Assembly: GCA_964556545.1 (NCBI GenBank)
Contig: CAZKWE010000030.1
Coordinates: 1-52,154, forward strand
DNA from: JALSKU01 sp964556545
Lineage (GTDB): Bacteria > Campylobacterota > Campylobacteria > Campylobacterales > JALSKU01
Direction of reading: 5' to 3'
DNA: 52,154 nucleotides
A program made the translations under genes and the position numbers. The notes beneath the pieces were generated by a model, which was not told the origin of the DNA, did no database searches, and worked only from the letters and a program-made list of their open reading frames with translations. This document shows positions 34,653 through 43,700 of the stretch, piece by piece; position 1 is the first letter of the stretch; each line of letters starts with the position of its first letter.

Positions 34653-35120
34653 CTAAAACTTTAATCCTTCTAATTGCAGAAGCTTTCTTTTTATATTTAA
34701 ATTTCCGCTGTAACCGCCTATGGTTCCATTTTTGGATATGACTCTATGACATGGGATGATAATGGCTATGGGATTTTTGCCATTTGCATTTCCCACTGCT
34801 CTTGAAGCTTTTTTGTTACCGATTCTTATGGCTAATTCCTGATATGAGATCGTTGTTCCGTAAGGAATTTTTATAAGCTCTTCATATACCTTTTTTTGAA
34901 AATAAGTAACATTCAGTCTTAAAGGTATGTCGAAAAATTTTAACTTTTTTTTAAAATATTTCTCAAGCTGTTTTATGATATTTGTAAAAACTTCTTTGTT
35001 TTCCATGTATTTTTTATCAATATTTTGGTTTTTGTAAAATTCCAATCCCGCAAGATAATCTTTCTCTCCATATAGTATAATTTTACCAATCAAATCACTC
35101 TCGTAAACAGTATAAAACAT
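34653..35120 (-). CDS. ogt: Methylated-DNA--protein-cysteine methyltransferase
   Basis: A 155-residue suicide repair protein for O6-methylguanine. The active site is IIIPCHRVI, with the acceptor Cys; also EELIKIPYGTTISYQELA and RAVGNANGKNP. An open frame extends 42 bases upstream, but ATG 35120-35118 has AAGG before it and gives a family-like start MFYTVYESDLIGKIILYG. It is convergent with folP and divergent from ligA. Confidence 0.93.
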   Translation of the reverse strand: MFYTVYESDLIGKIILYGEKDYLAGLEFYKNQNIDKKYMENKEVFTNIIKQLEKYFKKKLKFFDIPLRLNVTYFQKKVYEELIKIPYGTTISYQELAIRIGNKKASRAVGNANGKNPIAIIIPCHRVISKNGTIGGYSGNLNIKRKLLQLEGLKF

Positions 35121-35174
35121 AATACAGCCTTTTTGTGCTAAAATTTGGGATAATTTTACCATAAAGAGATATAT

Positions 35175-37121
35175 ATGACCAAAGAAGAGTATAAAAAAAA
35201 TGTTGAACTTTTAAAAAAATGGGCAGAAGCTTACTATAAAGAAGATAATCCCTTGGTAAGCGATGATGTTTATGACAAACTTTATAGAAAAGTTGAAAAA
35301 TTTGAGAAAGAACACCCCGAATTTATAGAGTCGACTTCGCCTACCCAAAGAGTAGGAGGTGAAATACTTGAAGAATTTGAAAAAGCAAAGCATTTAACAC
35401 CAATGTGGTCAATGGAAGATGTTTTTAATGATACGGAGCTTGAAGAATGGGTTGAAAGGATTTATAAAAATGCAGGAATTTGTGAATTTTATTGTGAGCC
35501 TAAATTTGATGGAGCAAGCTTAAATCTTATATATGAAAACAAAAAATTAAAACAGGCAATTACAAGAGGAGACGGAACAACAGGAGAAGATGTTACTCAT
35601 AATGCAAAAGCAATCAAGTCTATCCCTAAACAAATAGAGTATGATTCTCTTATAGAAATAAGAGGTGAAGTATTAATGCCCAAAGATGAATTTGAAAGAT
35701 TAAATGAAGAGAGGTCAAAAAAAGGAGAATCTCTTTTTGCCAATCCCAGAAATGCAGCAGCAGGTAGTATGAGACAGCTTGACAGCTCCATAACCGCCAA
35801 AAGAAAACTGATTTTTCAAACATGGGGGGTAGGACAAAATTCACTTAAGTATAAAAAACTTTCAGATATGATGAATTTTGTTTATTCTTTGGGCTTTAAA
35901 GCTCCTCCAAAGAGAAAAGTTTGCAATAATACCAAAGAGATAGAAGAATTTTACAAAGAGTTTATTCATATAAGAGATTCTCTTGATGTGATGCTTGATG
36001 GAATTGTTGTCAAAGTCAATGACATTTCTTTGCAGGATAAACTTGGCTATACGGTAAAGTATCCCAGATGGATGTGTGCATATAAGTTTCCGGCAATTGA
36101 AAAAATGACAAAGATAAAAGATATAATTTTTCAAGTAGGCAGAACCGGAGTAGTAACTCCGGTTGCCGTAGTTGAGCCGGTCAATATAGAAGGAGTGATA
36201 GTTGAAAGGGCTACTCTTCACAATTTTGACGAGATAAAAAGAAAAGATATAAGAATTGGCGATACTGTTATTATTATAAGAAGCGGAGATGTGATACCAA
36301 AGATTATCAAAGTACAAAAAGAGTTTAGAAACGGAATGGAAAAAGTAGTTCTTAGACCCACTCATTGTCCGGTTTGCGGAAGTGAACTTTTGGATGAGGG
36401 AATTTTGCTAAAGTGTCAAAATCTTTTGTGTGAAGCCAGAGTAGTTAATTCTATTATTTACTTTGCAAGCAAACAGTGTCTAAATATAGACGGATTGGGT
36501 GATAAGATTGTCAAACTTTTATATGAAAAAGGTTTGGTTAAAAGTGTTTTGGATTTGTTTAGTATAGACAAAGAAGAACTTTTAAAACTTGAAGGGTTTA
36601 AGGAAAAAAAAGTAAACAATCTTTTAAACTCTATCAAGAATGTAAAAGGAAGTGAATGTTGGAGATTTGTCAATGCTTTGGGAATTGAGCATATAGGAGA
36701 AGTTGCAAGCAAAAAAATATGTCAAACATTTGGACTTGATTTTCTAAATTTGACAAAAGAACAATTGCTTGGTATAGATGGTTTTGGTGAAGAAATGGCA
36801 GAGTCATTTTTGGAATTTTTAAGAGTCAATAGTGAATTGGTTAAAAAACTCCTTTATATAATAAAGCCGAAAGAACCGCAAATCAAACATATAAAAGAGT
36901 CATTTTTCACCGGAAAAACTATAGTTTTAACGGGCACCATGAGTAAACCAAGAGATGAGATAAAAAATGAACTTGAGAAGCTTGGAGCAAAGATGACAAG
37001 CTCGGTAAGCAAAAAAACAGATTTTGTTATATATGGAGATGAGCCGGGGAGTAAACTTGAAAAAGCAAAAAAGCTCGGAGTTGCTTTTATGAGTGAAAAA
37101 GAGATGAGAAAGAAAATATGA
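35175..37121 (+). CDS. ligA: NAD-dependent DNA ligase
   Basis: A 648-residue ligase. Domain Ia (about 1-60) is followed by adenylation (motif CEPKFDGASL, with the nucleotide-accepting Lys) and the OB fold. The zinc finger has CPVCGSELL and CQNLLCEA, then the helix-hairpin-helix repeats (FKEKKVNNLL, GIDGFGEEMAESF), and a BRCT domain at the C-terminus (GKTIVLTGTMSKPRDEI). All domains are complete and ordered. It overlaps tlyA by four bases. Confidence 0.97.
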   Translation: MTKEEYKKNVELLKKWAEAYYKEDNPLVSDDVYDKLYRKVEKFEKEHPEFIESTSPTQRVGGEILEEFEKAKHLTPMWSMEDVFNDTELEEWVERIYKNAGICEFYCEPKFDGASLNLIYENKKLKQAITRGDGTTGEDVTHNAKAIKSIPKQIEYDSLIEIRGEVLMPKDEFERLNEERSKKGESLFANPRNAAAGSMRQLDSSITAKRKLIFQTWGVGQNSLKYKKLSDMMNFVYSLGFKAPPKRKVCNNTKEIEEFYKEFIHIRDSLDVMLDGIVVKVNDISLQDKLGYTVKYPRWMCAYKFPAIEKMTKIKDIIFQVGRTGVVTPVAVVEPVNIEGVIVERATLHNFDEIKRKDIRIGDTVIIIRSGDVIPKIIKVQKEFRNGMEKVVLRPTHCPVCGSELLDEGILLKCQNLLCEARVVNSIIYFASKQCLNIDGLGDKIVKLLYEKGLVKSVLDLFSIDKEELLKLEGFKEKKVNNLLNSIKNVKGSECWRFVNALGIEHIGEVASKKICQTFGLDFLNLTKEQLLGIDGFGEEMAESFLEFLRVNSELVKKLLYIIKPKEPQIKHIKESFFTGKTIVLTGTMSKPRDEIKNELEKLGAKMTSSVSKKTDFVIYGDEPGSKLEKAKKLGVAFMSEKEMRKKI

Positions 37122-37828
37122 AAAGACTGGATTTGTTTTTGGCGGAAAAAGGCTTTTTCGGAAGCAGAAACAAGGCTAATGAATTTATAAAAAAATCAAA
37201 TGTCAAAGTTAACGGCAAAATTGTAACCAAACCTTCTTTTTTGGTGAATGATGATAGTATTATAGAAATTTTTGAAGAAAAAAGTTATGTAAGCAGAGCA
37301 GGATATAAGCTAAAAGAGTTTTTGAAAAATTATTCTGTAGATATTAAAGAAAAAGTATGTCTTGATATAGGAAGCAGTACAGGCGGTTTTTGTGAAGTTT
37401 TGCTTGAATATGGAGCAAAAGAGATATATGCAGTTGATGTAGGAAAAAATCAACTTCATCCCAAGATAAAAAATTCTAAAAAAGTAAACTCTTTTGAAGA
37501 ATGTGATATACGAAAGTTTGATATTGACCGAAAGTTTGATATAGTAACTTGTGATGTCTCTTTTGTGGGAATTAAGCATATACTTCCAGCTATAAAAAAA
37601 TTTTCAAATGATAAAATTATACTTCTTTTTAAGCCGCAGTTTGAAGTTGGAAAAGATGTAAAAAGAGATAAAAAAGGGGTTGTCAAAGATAATGATGCTA
37701 TAAAAAGAGCTATAAAAAAGTTTGAATCTCTTTTGGTATCAAACGGTTTAAAAACAATAAAACAAGAGGAGTCTAAAATAAAAGGGAAAGAAGGTAATGT
37801 CGAATACTTTTACTATATCCAAAGATAA
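37118..37828 (+). CDS. tlyA: TlyA-family rRNA 2'-O-methyltransferase
   Basis: A 236-residue protein. The N-terminal S4 RNA-binding domain (RLDLFLAEKGFFGSRNKANE, about 1-60) precedes an FtsJ-type SAM methyltransferase with CLDIGSSTGGFCEVLLE and YAVDVGKNQLHPKI. TlyA methylates rRNA ribose positions, and in other bacteria its loss changes capreomycin sensitivity. It overlaps ribF by 32 bases. Confidence 0.93.
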   Translation: MKRLDLFLAEKGFFGSRNKANEFIKKSNVKVNGKIVTKPSFLVNDDSIIEIFEEKSYVSRAGYKLKEFLKNYSVDIKEKVCLDIGSSTGGFCEVLLEYGAKEIYAVDVGKNQLHPKIKNSKKVNSFEECDIRKFDIDRKFDIVTCDVSFVGIKHILPAIKKFSNDKIILLFKPQFEVGKDVKRDKKGVVKDNDAIKRAIKKFESLLVSNGLKTIKQEESKIKGKEGNVEYFYYIQR

Positions 37829-38618
37829 TATAACAAGTTTGGCTATAGGTGGATTTGACGGAATTCATCTGGCTCATCAAAAACTTATAAAAAAAGTAGA
37901 AGCCTTAATGATAGTATCCAAGCATACTTCCAATTTAACTCCGGGTAATTACAGATGTAAATTTGTAAAAAAACCCTGTTATTTTTATGAGCTTGAAAGT
38001 ATTAAAAAATTAGGATGCAATGAGTTTGTGGATTTTTTAAAAAATGAATTCAAAAATTTAAAAAAGATTGTTGTGGGATACGATTTTAAGTATGGACATA
38101 AAAGGAGTTGCGGGAGTGAGGAACTTAAATCTTTTTTTGATGTTGAGGTTGTTGATGAAGTGATAGTTGACGGTATTTCCGTTCACTCCGGAGTTATAAG
38201 AGAATTTATAAAAAACGGGAATATTAAAAAAGCAAATAGGCTTCTTGGAAGATTTTACAGTATCAAAGGATCAGTTATAAAAGGGCAGGGTATAGGAAAA
38301 AAAGAATTATTTCCTACGATAAATATATCGGTATGTGATTTTTTACTTCCCAAAAATGCAGTTTATGCTTCAAAGATTTTACTAAAAGGAAAATTAAAAA
38401 ATTCTGTTACATTCATAGGTGTCAGAGAGAGTACTGATGGATGTTTTAGTGTAGAAACCTATGTTCTTAATGAAGAAATTTCTAATATACCCGATGAAAT
38501 TGAAATTTTATTTTGTGAGAGGATAAGAGACAATAAAAAATTTGACTCACTGTGTGAGCTAAAAAAACAGATAAGCAATGATATAAAAAAAGCTAAAGAA
38601 ATATTTGGTATTGTTTGA
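37797..38618 (+). CDS. ribF: Bifunctional riboflavin kinase/FAD synthetase
   Basis: A 273-residue enzyme. The N-terminal FAD-synthetase half has SLAIGGFDGIHLAHQKLI and VGYDFKYGHKRSCG; the kinase half has NRLLGRFYSIKGSVIKGQGIGKKELFPTINI. Length is a little short of 300, normal in this phylum. The start lies inside tlyA, in another frame. The ligA-tlyA-ribF-cmoA run is typical of Campylobacterota. Confidence 0.93.
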   Translation: MSNTFTISKDNITSLAIGGFDGIHLAHQKLIKKVEALMIVSKHTSNLTPGNYRCKFVKKPCYFYELESIKKLGCNEFVDFLKNEFKNLKKIVVGYDFKYGHKRSCGSEELKSFFDVEVVDEVIVDGISVHSGVIREFIKNGNIKKANRLLGRFYSIKGSVIKGQGIGKKELFPTINISVCDFLLPKNAVYASKILLKGKLKNSVTFIGVRESTDGCFSVETYVLNEEISNIPDEIEILFCERIRDNKKFDSLCELKKQISNDIKKAKEIFGIV

Positions 38619-38696
38619 TATCGCAGTTATTTTTGATTAGGTACTTAATGAAAACATTATACCAAATTTGTTAAAATTTTCTTTCAAAGGATAAAA

Positions 38697-39587
38697 ATGA
38701 ATATAAAAAACGATTGTTTAGTCTGTATTTACAATCAAGCTTTAAAAACTGCAAAAAATTTAAATTGCAATAATAAATTGACAAAGAAAATTATGGATGA
38801 TACTGCAAAATTACTTATAAAGTATGATCTTAATGTAACACCCCCATTTATTGCAAAAGATGTTTATAAAAAGATTGCCAAAAGAGTAGGAGTAAAAGAT
38901 CCTCTTCAAAAAATCAAAGAAAAAAGTACAAAAGAGGCTAAAAAGTTACAATCTTTCATAAAAAGAAAGATACAAAAAAGTGATGATAAATTATTTGCAA
39001 CAGTAAGAGCAGCTATAGCGGGCAATGTTATAGACTTTGGCGCACAAAAGCAGTTTGATTTAAAAGAAGCGGTAGAGGAAGTCTTTGAAAAAGAATTCGG
39101 GGTTTGCGATTATGAAAATTTTAAAAAAGATTTGGATAAATCGCAACTTGTACTTTATATAGCCGATAATACAGGTGAACATATATATGATAAGATTTTA
39201 CTTCGCAAACTTTGTAAAAAATACCCTAATACGGAGTTTGTGTATATAACAAGAGGAAAACCGGTTATAAATGATGTGACTGTTTTTGAAGCGAAAAAAG
39301 CCAAGATAGATAAGATATGTAAAGTTATAAACAGCGGAGTTGATACTCCCGGTCTTATTTTAGACAGGACAAACAAAAAATTTAAAAAGCTTTTTAAAAA
39401 GTGTGATATGATTATAGCCAAAGGTATGGGGAATTATGAAACTATGTATGGTGTGATAAAAAAGAATGTATACTTTTTGTTTAAGATAAAATGCAATGTA
39501 GTAGCACAGAGCTTAAATAAAGATATCGGTGATATAATGTTGTTAAAGAATAAAACAAACAATCATATTTCAAAAAAACACAAATAA
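38697..39587 (+). CDS. DUF89 (ARMT1-like) family protein
   Basis: A 296-residue protein. N-terminal CLVCIYNQALKTAKNL is the DUF89 start, and the metal site shows LYIADNTGEHIYDKIL with the RGKPVINDVT segment. DUF89 members are metal-dependent phosphatases active on small sugar or nucleotide phosphates, thought to remove damaged metabolites. The actual substrate is unknown. The 3' end contains one arm of the inverted repeat leading into copy 2 of the repeated element. Confidence 0.87.
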   Translation: MNIKNDCLVCIYNQALKTAKNLNCNNKLTKKIMDDTAKLLIKYDLNVTPPFIAKDVYKKIAKRVGVKDPLQKIKEKSTKEAKKLQSFIKRKIQKSDDKLFATVRAAIAGNVIDFGAQKQFDLKEAVEEVFEKEFGVCDYENFKKDLDKSQLVLYIADNTGEHIYDKILLRKLCKKYPNTEFVYITRGKPVINDVTVFEAKKAKIDKICKVINSGVDTPGLILDRTNKKFKKLFKKCDMIIAKGMGNYETMYGVIKKNVYFLFKIKCNVVAQSLNKDIGDIMLLKNKTNNHISKKHK

Positions 39588-39692
39588 AAATAAAAATCAT
39601 GATTGTTTCTCTCGCCGATAGGCGTAGCTTTAGTGATAGGAATTTTTGCCGGAATTCATTTCCGGCAAAAAGGAGATTTTAAAATGAAAAAA
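39557..39692 (+). repeat. Repeated hairpin/ribosome-site element, copy 2 (cmoA leader)
   Basis: The core 39599-39692 differs from copy 1 at three positions: GATA for GACA in the first loop, CCGG for CTGG in the long stem (a C-G for a U-G pair), and AAAATG for AAGATG at the end. AGGAG 39671-39675 and ATG 39684-39686 are the translation start of cmoA. The 5' head ATGATTGTTT again has a partner AAACAATCAT, at 39557-39566, inside the DUF89 coding end. Confidence 0.8.
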
Positions 39693-40397
39693 GATAAAGT
39701 TTTTACAAAAGAGATAGAAAAACAGTTTGAATTTGATGAAGAAGTTGCTACTGTTTTTGATGATATGATAGACAGATCGGTACCTTTTTATAAGGAAGTT
39801 TTATCTTTGATTTCAACTTTGGTTGAGTATAATACCAAAAAAGATGATACAGTTTGTGACTTGGGTTGTTCCACAGCTTCAACACTTCTTGAAATATATG
39901 CCAAAAGCAGTAAAAAACTTAAGCTTATCGGAATAGATAATTCTAATGCAATGATAAAAAGAGCCAAAAGAAAAATTGCGGCTTTTGGTGCGGATATAAA
40001 GATAAAAGAGGGAGATTTTATTGTTGACGAGATGCCAAAGGCCAAAATAATTTTGGCAAATTATACCTTGCAGTTTGTCAGACCTTCTAAAAGAGAAGAA
40101 GTTTTAAAAAAGATATATGATGCACTTGAAAACAATGGTATATTTATCTTTAACGAAAAAATTATTTATGAGAATAAAAAGTTAAACAAACAAATGATAG
40201 ATATTTACTACGATTTTAAAAAAGAGAAAGGTTATAGCGAATATGAAATAGCTAAAAAAAGAGAAGCTTTGGAAAATGTTCTTATACCATACAGTGAAGA
40301 AGAAAATATTGCTTTGGCAAAATCAGTAGGATTTAAAAATGTAAATACTATCTTTAAATGGGCAAATTTTGCCTGTTTTTTAGCTAAAAAATCATGA
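39684..40397 (+). CDS. cmoA: Carboxy-S-adenosylmethionine synthase CmoA
   Basis: A 237-residue protein. CmoA converts SAM and prephenate into carboxy-SAM for wobble cmo5U34 tRNA modification. It carries FEFDEEVATVFDDMIDRSVP, VCDLGCSTASTLLEI, GIDNSNAMIKRAKRK and NYTLQFVRPSKREEVL, all CmoA features. A longer open frame extends upstream through the repeated element, but the ribosome site and family alignment place the start at 39684. Its stop TGA is shared with the first bases of element copy 3. Confidence 0.95.
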   Translation: MKKDKVFTKEIEKQFEFDEEVATVFDDMIDRSVPFYKEVLSLISTLVEYNTKKDDTVCDLGCSTASTLLEIYAKSSKKLKLIGIDNSNAMIKRAKRKIAAFGADIKIKEGDFIVDEMPKAKIILANYTLQFVRPSKREEVLKKIYDALENNGIFIFNEKIIYENKKLNKQMIDIYYDFKKEKGYSEYEIAKKREALENVLIPYSEEENIALAKSVGFKNVNTIFKWANFACFLAKKS

Positions 40398-40546
40398 TTG
40401 TTTCTCTCGCCGACAGGCGTAGCATAAGTTTTACCCCACAAAATTTTAAAATTTTGTGGGGACCCCAAAGTGATAGGAATTTTTGCCGGAATTCATTTCC
40501 GGCAAAAAGGAGATTTTAACAAAAAGAAGATTTTAAGATGAAAAAA
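40394..40546 (+). repeat. Repeated hairpin/ribosome-site element, copy 3 (interrupted)
   Basis: The head ATGATTGTTTCTCTCGCC at 40394 overlaps the cmoA stop. After GGCGTAGC a block of about 42 bases with a palindrome is inserted; the element resumes at AGTGATAGG and keeps the long hairpin, AGGAG and ATG. Its tail is duplicated: AAAAAGGAGATTTTAA (40504-40519) and AAAAAGAAGATTTTAA (40521-40536). The ATG (40538) is followed by only three codons and a stop. The upstream AAACAATCAT arm is missing. Confidence 0.78.
40434..40461. repeat. 28-bp perfect palindrome nested in element copy 3
   Basis: CCCCACAAAATTTT joins directly to AAAATTTTGTGGGG, a perfect palindrome with no spacer, then GACCCCA follows. 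By comparison with copies 1 and 2 it is a secondary insertion. It resembles small palindromic mobile elements in form; the source is unknown. Confidence 0.75.
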
Positions 40547-40726
40547 CAGTAAAATCCCATAAAATTCTTAAATAATAGAGCATCAATAGCAGCAATTCTT
40601 GATTGATAATTTTTGGATTATAAAAAATCTAACGGAGTACTTATACAGTTATCTTTGTAGCAGAAAGAAAACACAAAGACAATGCCAAAACAATAAATGC
40701 ATCTGTGAGTTTTTGCCTTGTACCTT
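40547..40726. other. Gap without recognised gene between element copy 3 and tpsA
   Basis: This, with the 149 bases before it, is the only gene-free stretch above 300 bases. After the three-codon frame at 40538 I see no convincing gene. A plus-strand frame from TTG 40599 runs into the antisense of tpsA but has no ribosome site or family pattern. No clear terminator for tpsA is present. Confidence 0.5.
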
Positions 40727-43700
40727 CTATAAAGAAATTAAACTATTTTTATCTTTAACTTTTTTTATCGGTTGTTTAGCATTTGGCAATACCGATTTAT
40801 AACTCATTAAATTCAAATATTGTTCAAAAAGCTTTCCTCCCAATAATCTATTGTCGATGATAATAAATTTTTCGTTTAAACTTTGCATCAATAAATCTTC
40901 AAGATTTGGCATATAATCTTCAACAATCTTACTCTCTTTTGTGTCGGTTATATCTTCAAAATCTTCATCTTCAAAATCAGATTCCACAAATGCTTTATCA
41001 TTTTGGGCTGTTCCTAAAAGAGGGTCTACTTCATCACTACCAGGAAGATCGGAAAATAGTTTAGGAATTCTCGTTGCTCCCAATTGTCCATTGAGTGTCA
41101 TCAGATTTATTTTGTGAAAATAGTTTGTCTGTTTTTTACCAAAATCATCTTCAAAATTCTCTTTTTGTGCAATAGAAGGAGATTTTTTAAATATACTGTT
41201 ATCCTCAATATTGATACTTTTTTTAGATTTGAAATACCCATATCTATGTTTTGTGCTGAAGCTGCTTTTATGATGGATTTCTTCATGTGTTACCCATTGC
41301 CAAAATCCGTCTAAAAACTCCCAAACTTTCTTTTCAACCTTATATGCGATTGAATGATTTACAATATGAGGATATTTGACATAATTGTAATTATCCGGAT
41401 AATCTTCCGGCTTTCTCATATTTGGAGAAGAACCCTTTATGTTTATATTATCCGATTCTATTATTGCTCCGCTATCTACTTTAATATTGCTATTAAAAGT
41501 GGGATTATTGCTTACGGTTGCATACAATTTTCCAACGACACTCGTACTTATGGTAGTAGTTGCCGTTGTTCTTGCGAAAACATCATCAGTATGCTGATTT
41601 GCTTCGATATTTACACTATCGTATCCAATAATATCTGCTCCATTTGATATATTTACTCCAAGTGTTGACAGAAGAGTCAAATAGGCATAAGACCTTGAGT
41701 AGGAACCGGCGGCTATAGTTTTGCTGTAAGCTTCACTAGAGATATAAAGATAATCGACATTTGCTTCAATATTTACATTATCCCCTACTATATTGGTATC
41801 TCCTATATCGATATCAGCTTCTTGCTTATCTACTTTTACTTCAGATTTAACCGAATCGGCACTAACAAATCCAACAGCAGTATTGTATGCATATGAGTTT
41901 ACATACATATTATTTGTTGCTTTTATATTTACATCCCCTTTGGAAATTACTTTGGTTCCATCTTCAATATTGATATTATTGATATTGCCCATAGAAGTGT
42001 ATGTGTTTGTTCCGCTTCCGCTTAAAAGTCCACCTACTCCCCCGTCTACCGTACTTAAAGCATTTTTCTTTGCATAATTTTTTATCAGGATATTATCTCC
42101 TGAGAGAATCTTCGCTCCCTCATCAAGTGTAAAAAACAAATCTCCATCATTGCTTGTATAGGATGTAGTGTATCCCGCTGCTGCCAAACCTACTGAATCT
42201 CCGCTGACATCAGCATCTGTTTTGGCAAAAGATTTAGTTTTTATTGTTGTATATTTCTTTGCATTTAAAACACTGTCTTTACCTATGTATGTCTTTAGAT
42301 GAGAATGCGAAGTGGCTATAGATTTTGAACCTAAACCTCCTATTAGATTTCCGGCAGCTGAAGTTGATTTTGAATAGATATAATTATTTTCTATTCTTTC
42401 TCCGTTACTATTCATATTTTCATATGTAGAAATTCTAATAGAACCGCTGTTTGCATTTAAAAGAGTATTATCATCTATTATACTACTTATAACTGCTCTA
42501 TTGTAAGCCTTAGAGACACTAGCACCCACACTTGCCACTGAAAGTTTGACGCCCAAAGCTCGTGAAGATATCTTATCATAAGATGCAGATAGAATATTCA
42601 AATCATTTCCAGCCCCAATTTCGGTACCGTTTTTTATATTGGTTAAAATTTCGGGTTTTATCTCAACATCAGAATTAACCCCGTCAGATGAAATCGCACC
42701 CAATGCCGCAGCTATTGCATACGAATCTATATATGTATGATATTTGGAGTTTATATCAATATCCCCGTTTTTTGTAAATATTTTACTGTTTTGACCAATT
42801 TTACTTGCTGTTGATCCTTGTGAATAAAATTGTGCTTTAGAATATCCTGCAACTGCAGCACCTATACCTGCACCATAGCCTCTTGTCAATATATCCTCTT
42901 TGGTGGATGAGTCTATGTTTATGCTGTTTTCTCCCACGATAGTAGTATCATCTCCTATGTATGAGTTAGTTTCATATCGATTAATCACTCTTGTGTAATC
43001 AGCTCCCAAGCTTACCGCACCCGCTTTTCCTGCATAACTTTTTACATTTATATTGTCAACATCATATAAAGAGGAGATTATCAAATCTTTAAAATCGACT
43101 TCACTTCCATTGTCAATAAAAGATTTACTATCTGCTCCTATATAGACCAAGCTAACCGCTCCTCCTATACCAACTACTCCACCGCTGACTCCTCCTGTAT
43201 TGATATTTAATTCCTCAAAAATATTTGAAGATTTTACATTCAGGGTTTCTCCGGCATTTACTCTTGCATAATCATTAATATATGCTTCTGTTTTATTTGT
43301 TAGTGCAGGATTTATATCAAATACACTTGAATAGTTAGCATTAGAGAGTTCATTAGACATTTCTGTTTGTCTATTATTGCCAAATGTTCCTAATTTGGCA
43401 TTTTGTAAACTTTGAACGGTTTTTTCTAAAATTACATCCGTGTTTGTTTTTGCGGTATCTACATCTTGATCTATAGATGAACCCGCATTTAATATCATCA
43501 AAGCTCCACTAACTCCCAAAGCACCCCCGCTTCCTGAAGCTGTAACAAAGTCTAAATTTTTTGTACTTCCGGCTTTTATATCTATATTTTTCTTTGCAAA
43601 TGCTTTCGTGCCCATACCAAGATAGGCTTGAGTGTCATTTTTTAGAGTTGTTACATTTATACTCCCTCCGACTCCGCCGATTCCAAGACTAAAAGATCCG

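Noticed and set aside
35862..36365. A 167-codon minus-strand frame opposite ligA
   Set aside because: Shadow of ligA, which has all its domains; composition is not protein-like.
39603..39683. Upstream extension of CmoA through the repeated element
   Set aside because: The added residues come from the element, have no ribosome site, and are out of line with the family; the start is 39684.
40599..40802. A 67-residue plus-strand frame in the gap before tpsA
   Set aside because: TTG start, no ribosome site, overlaps tpsA antisense and shows no family pattern.
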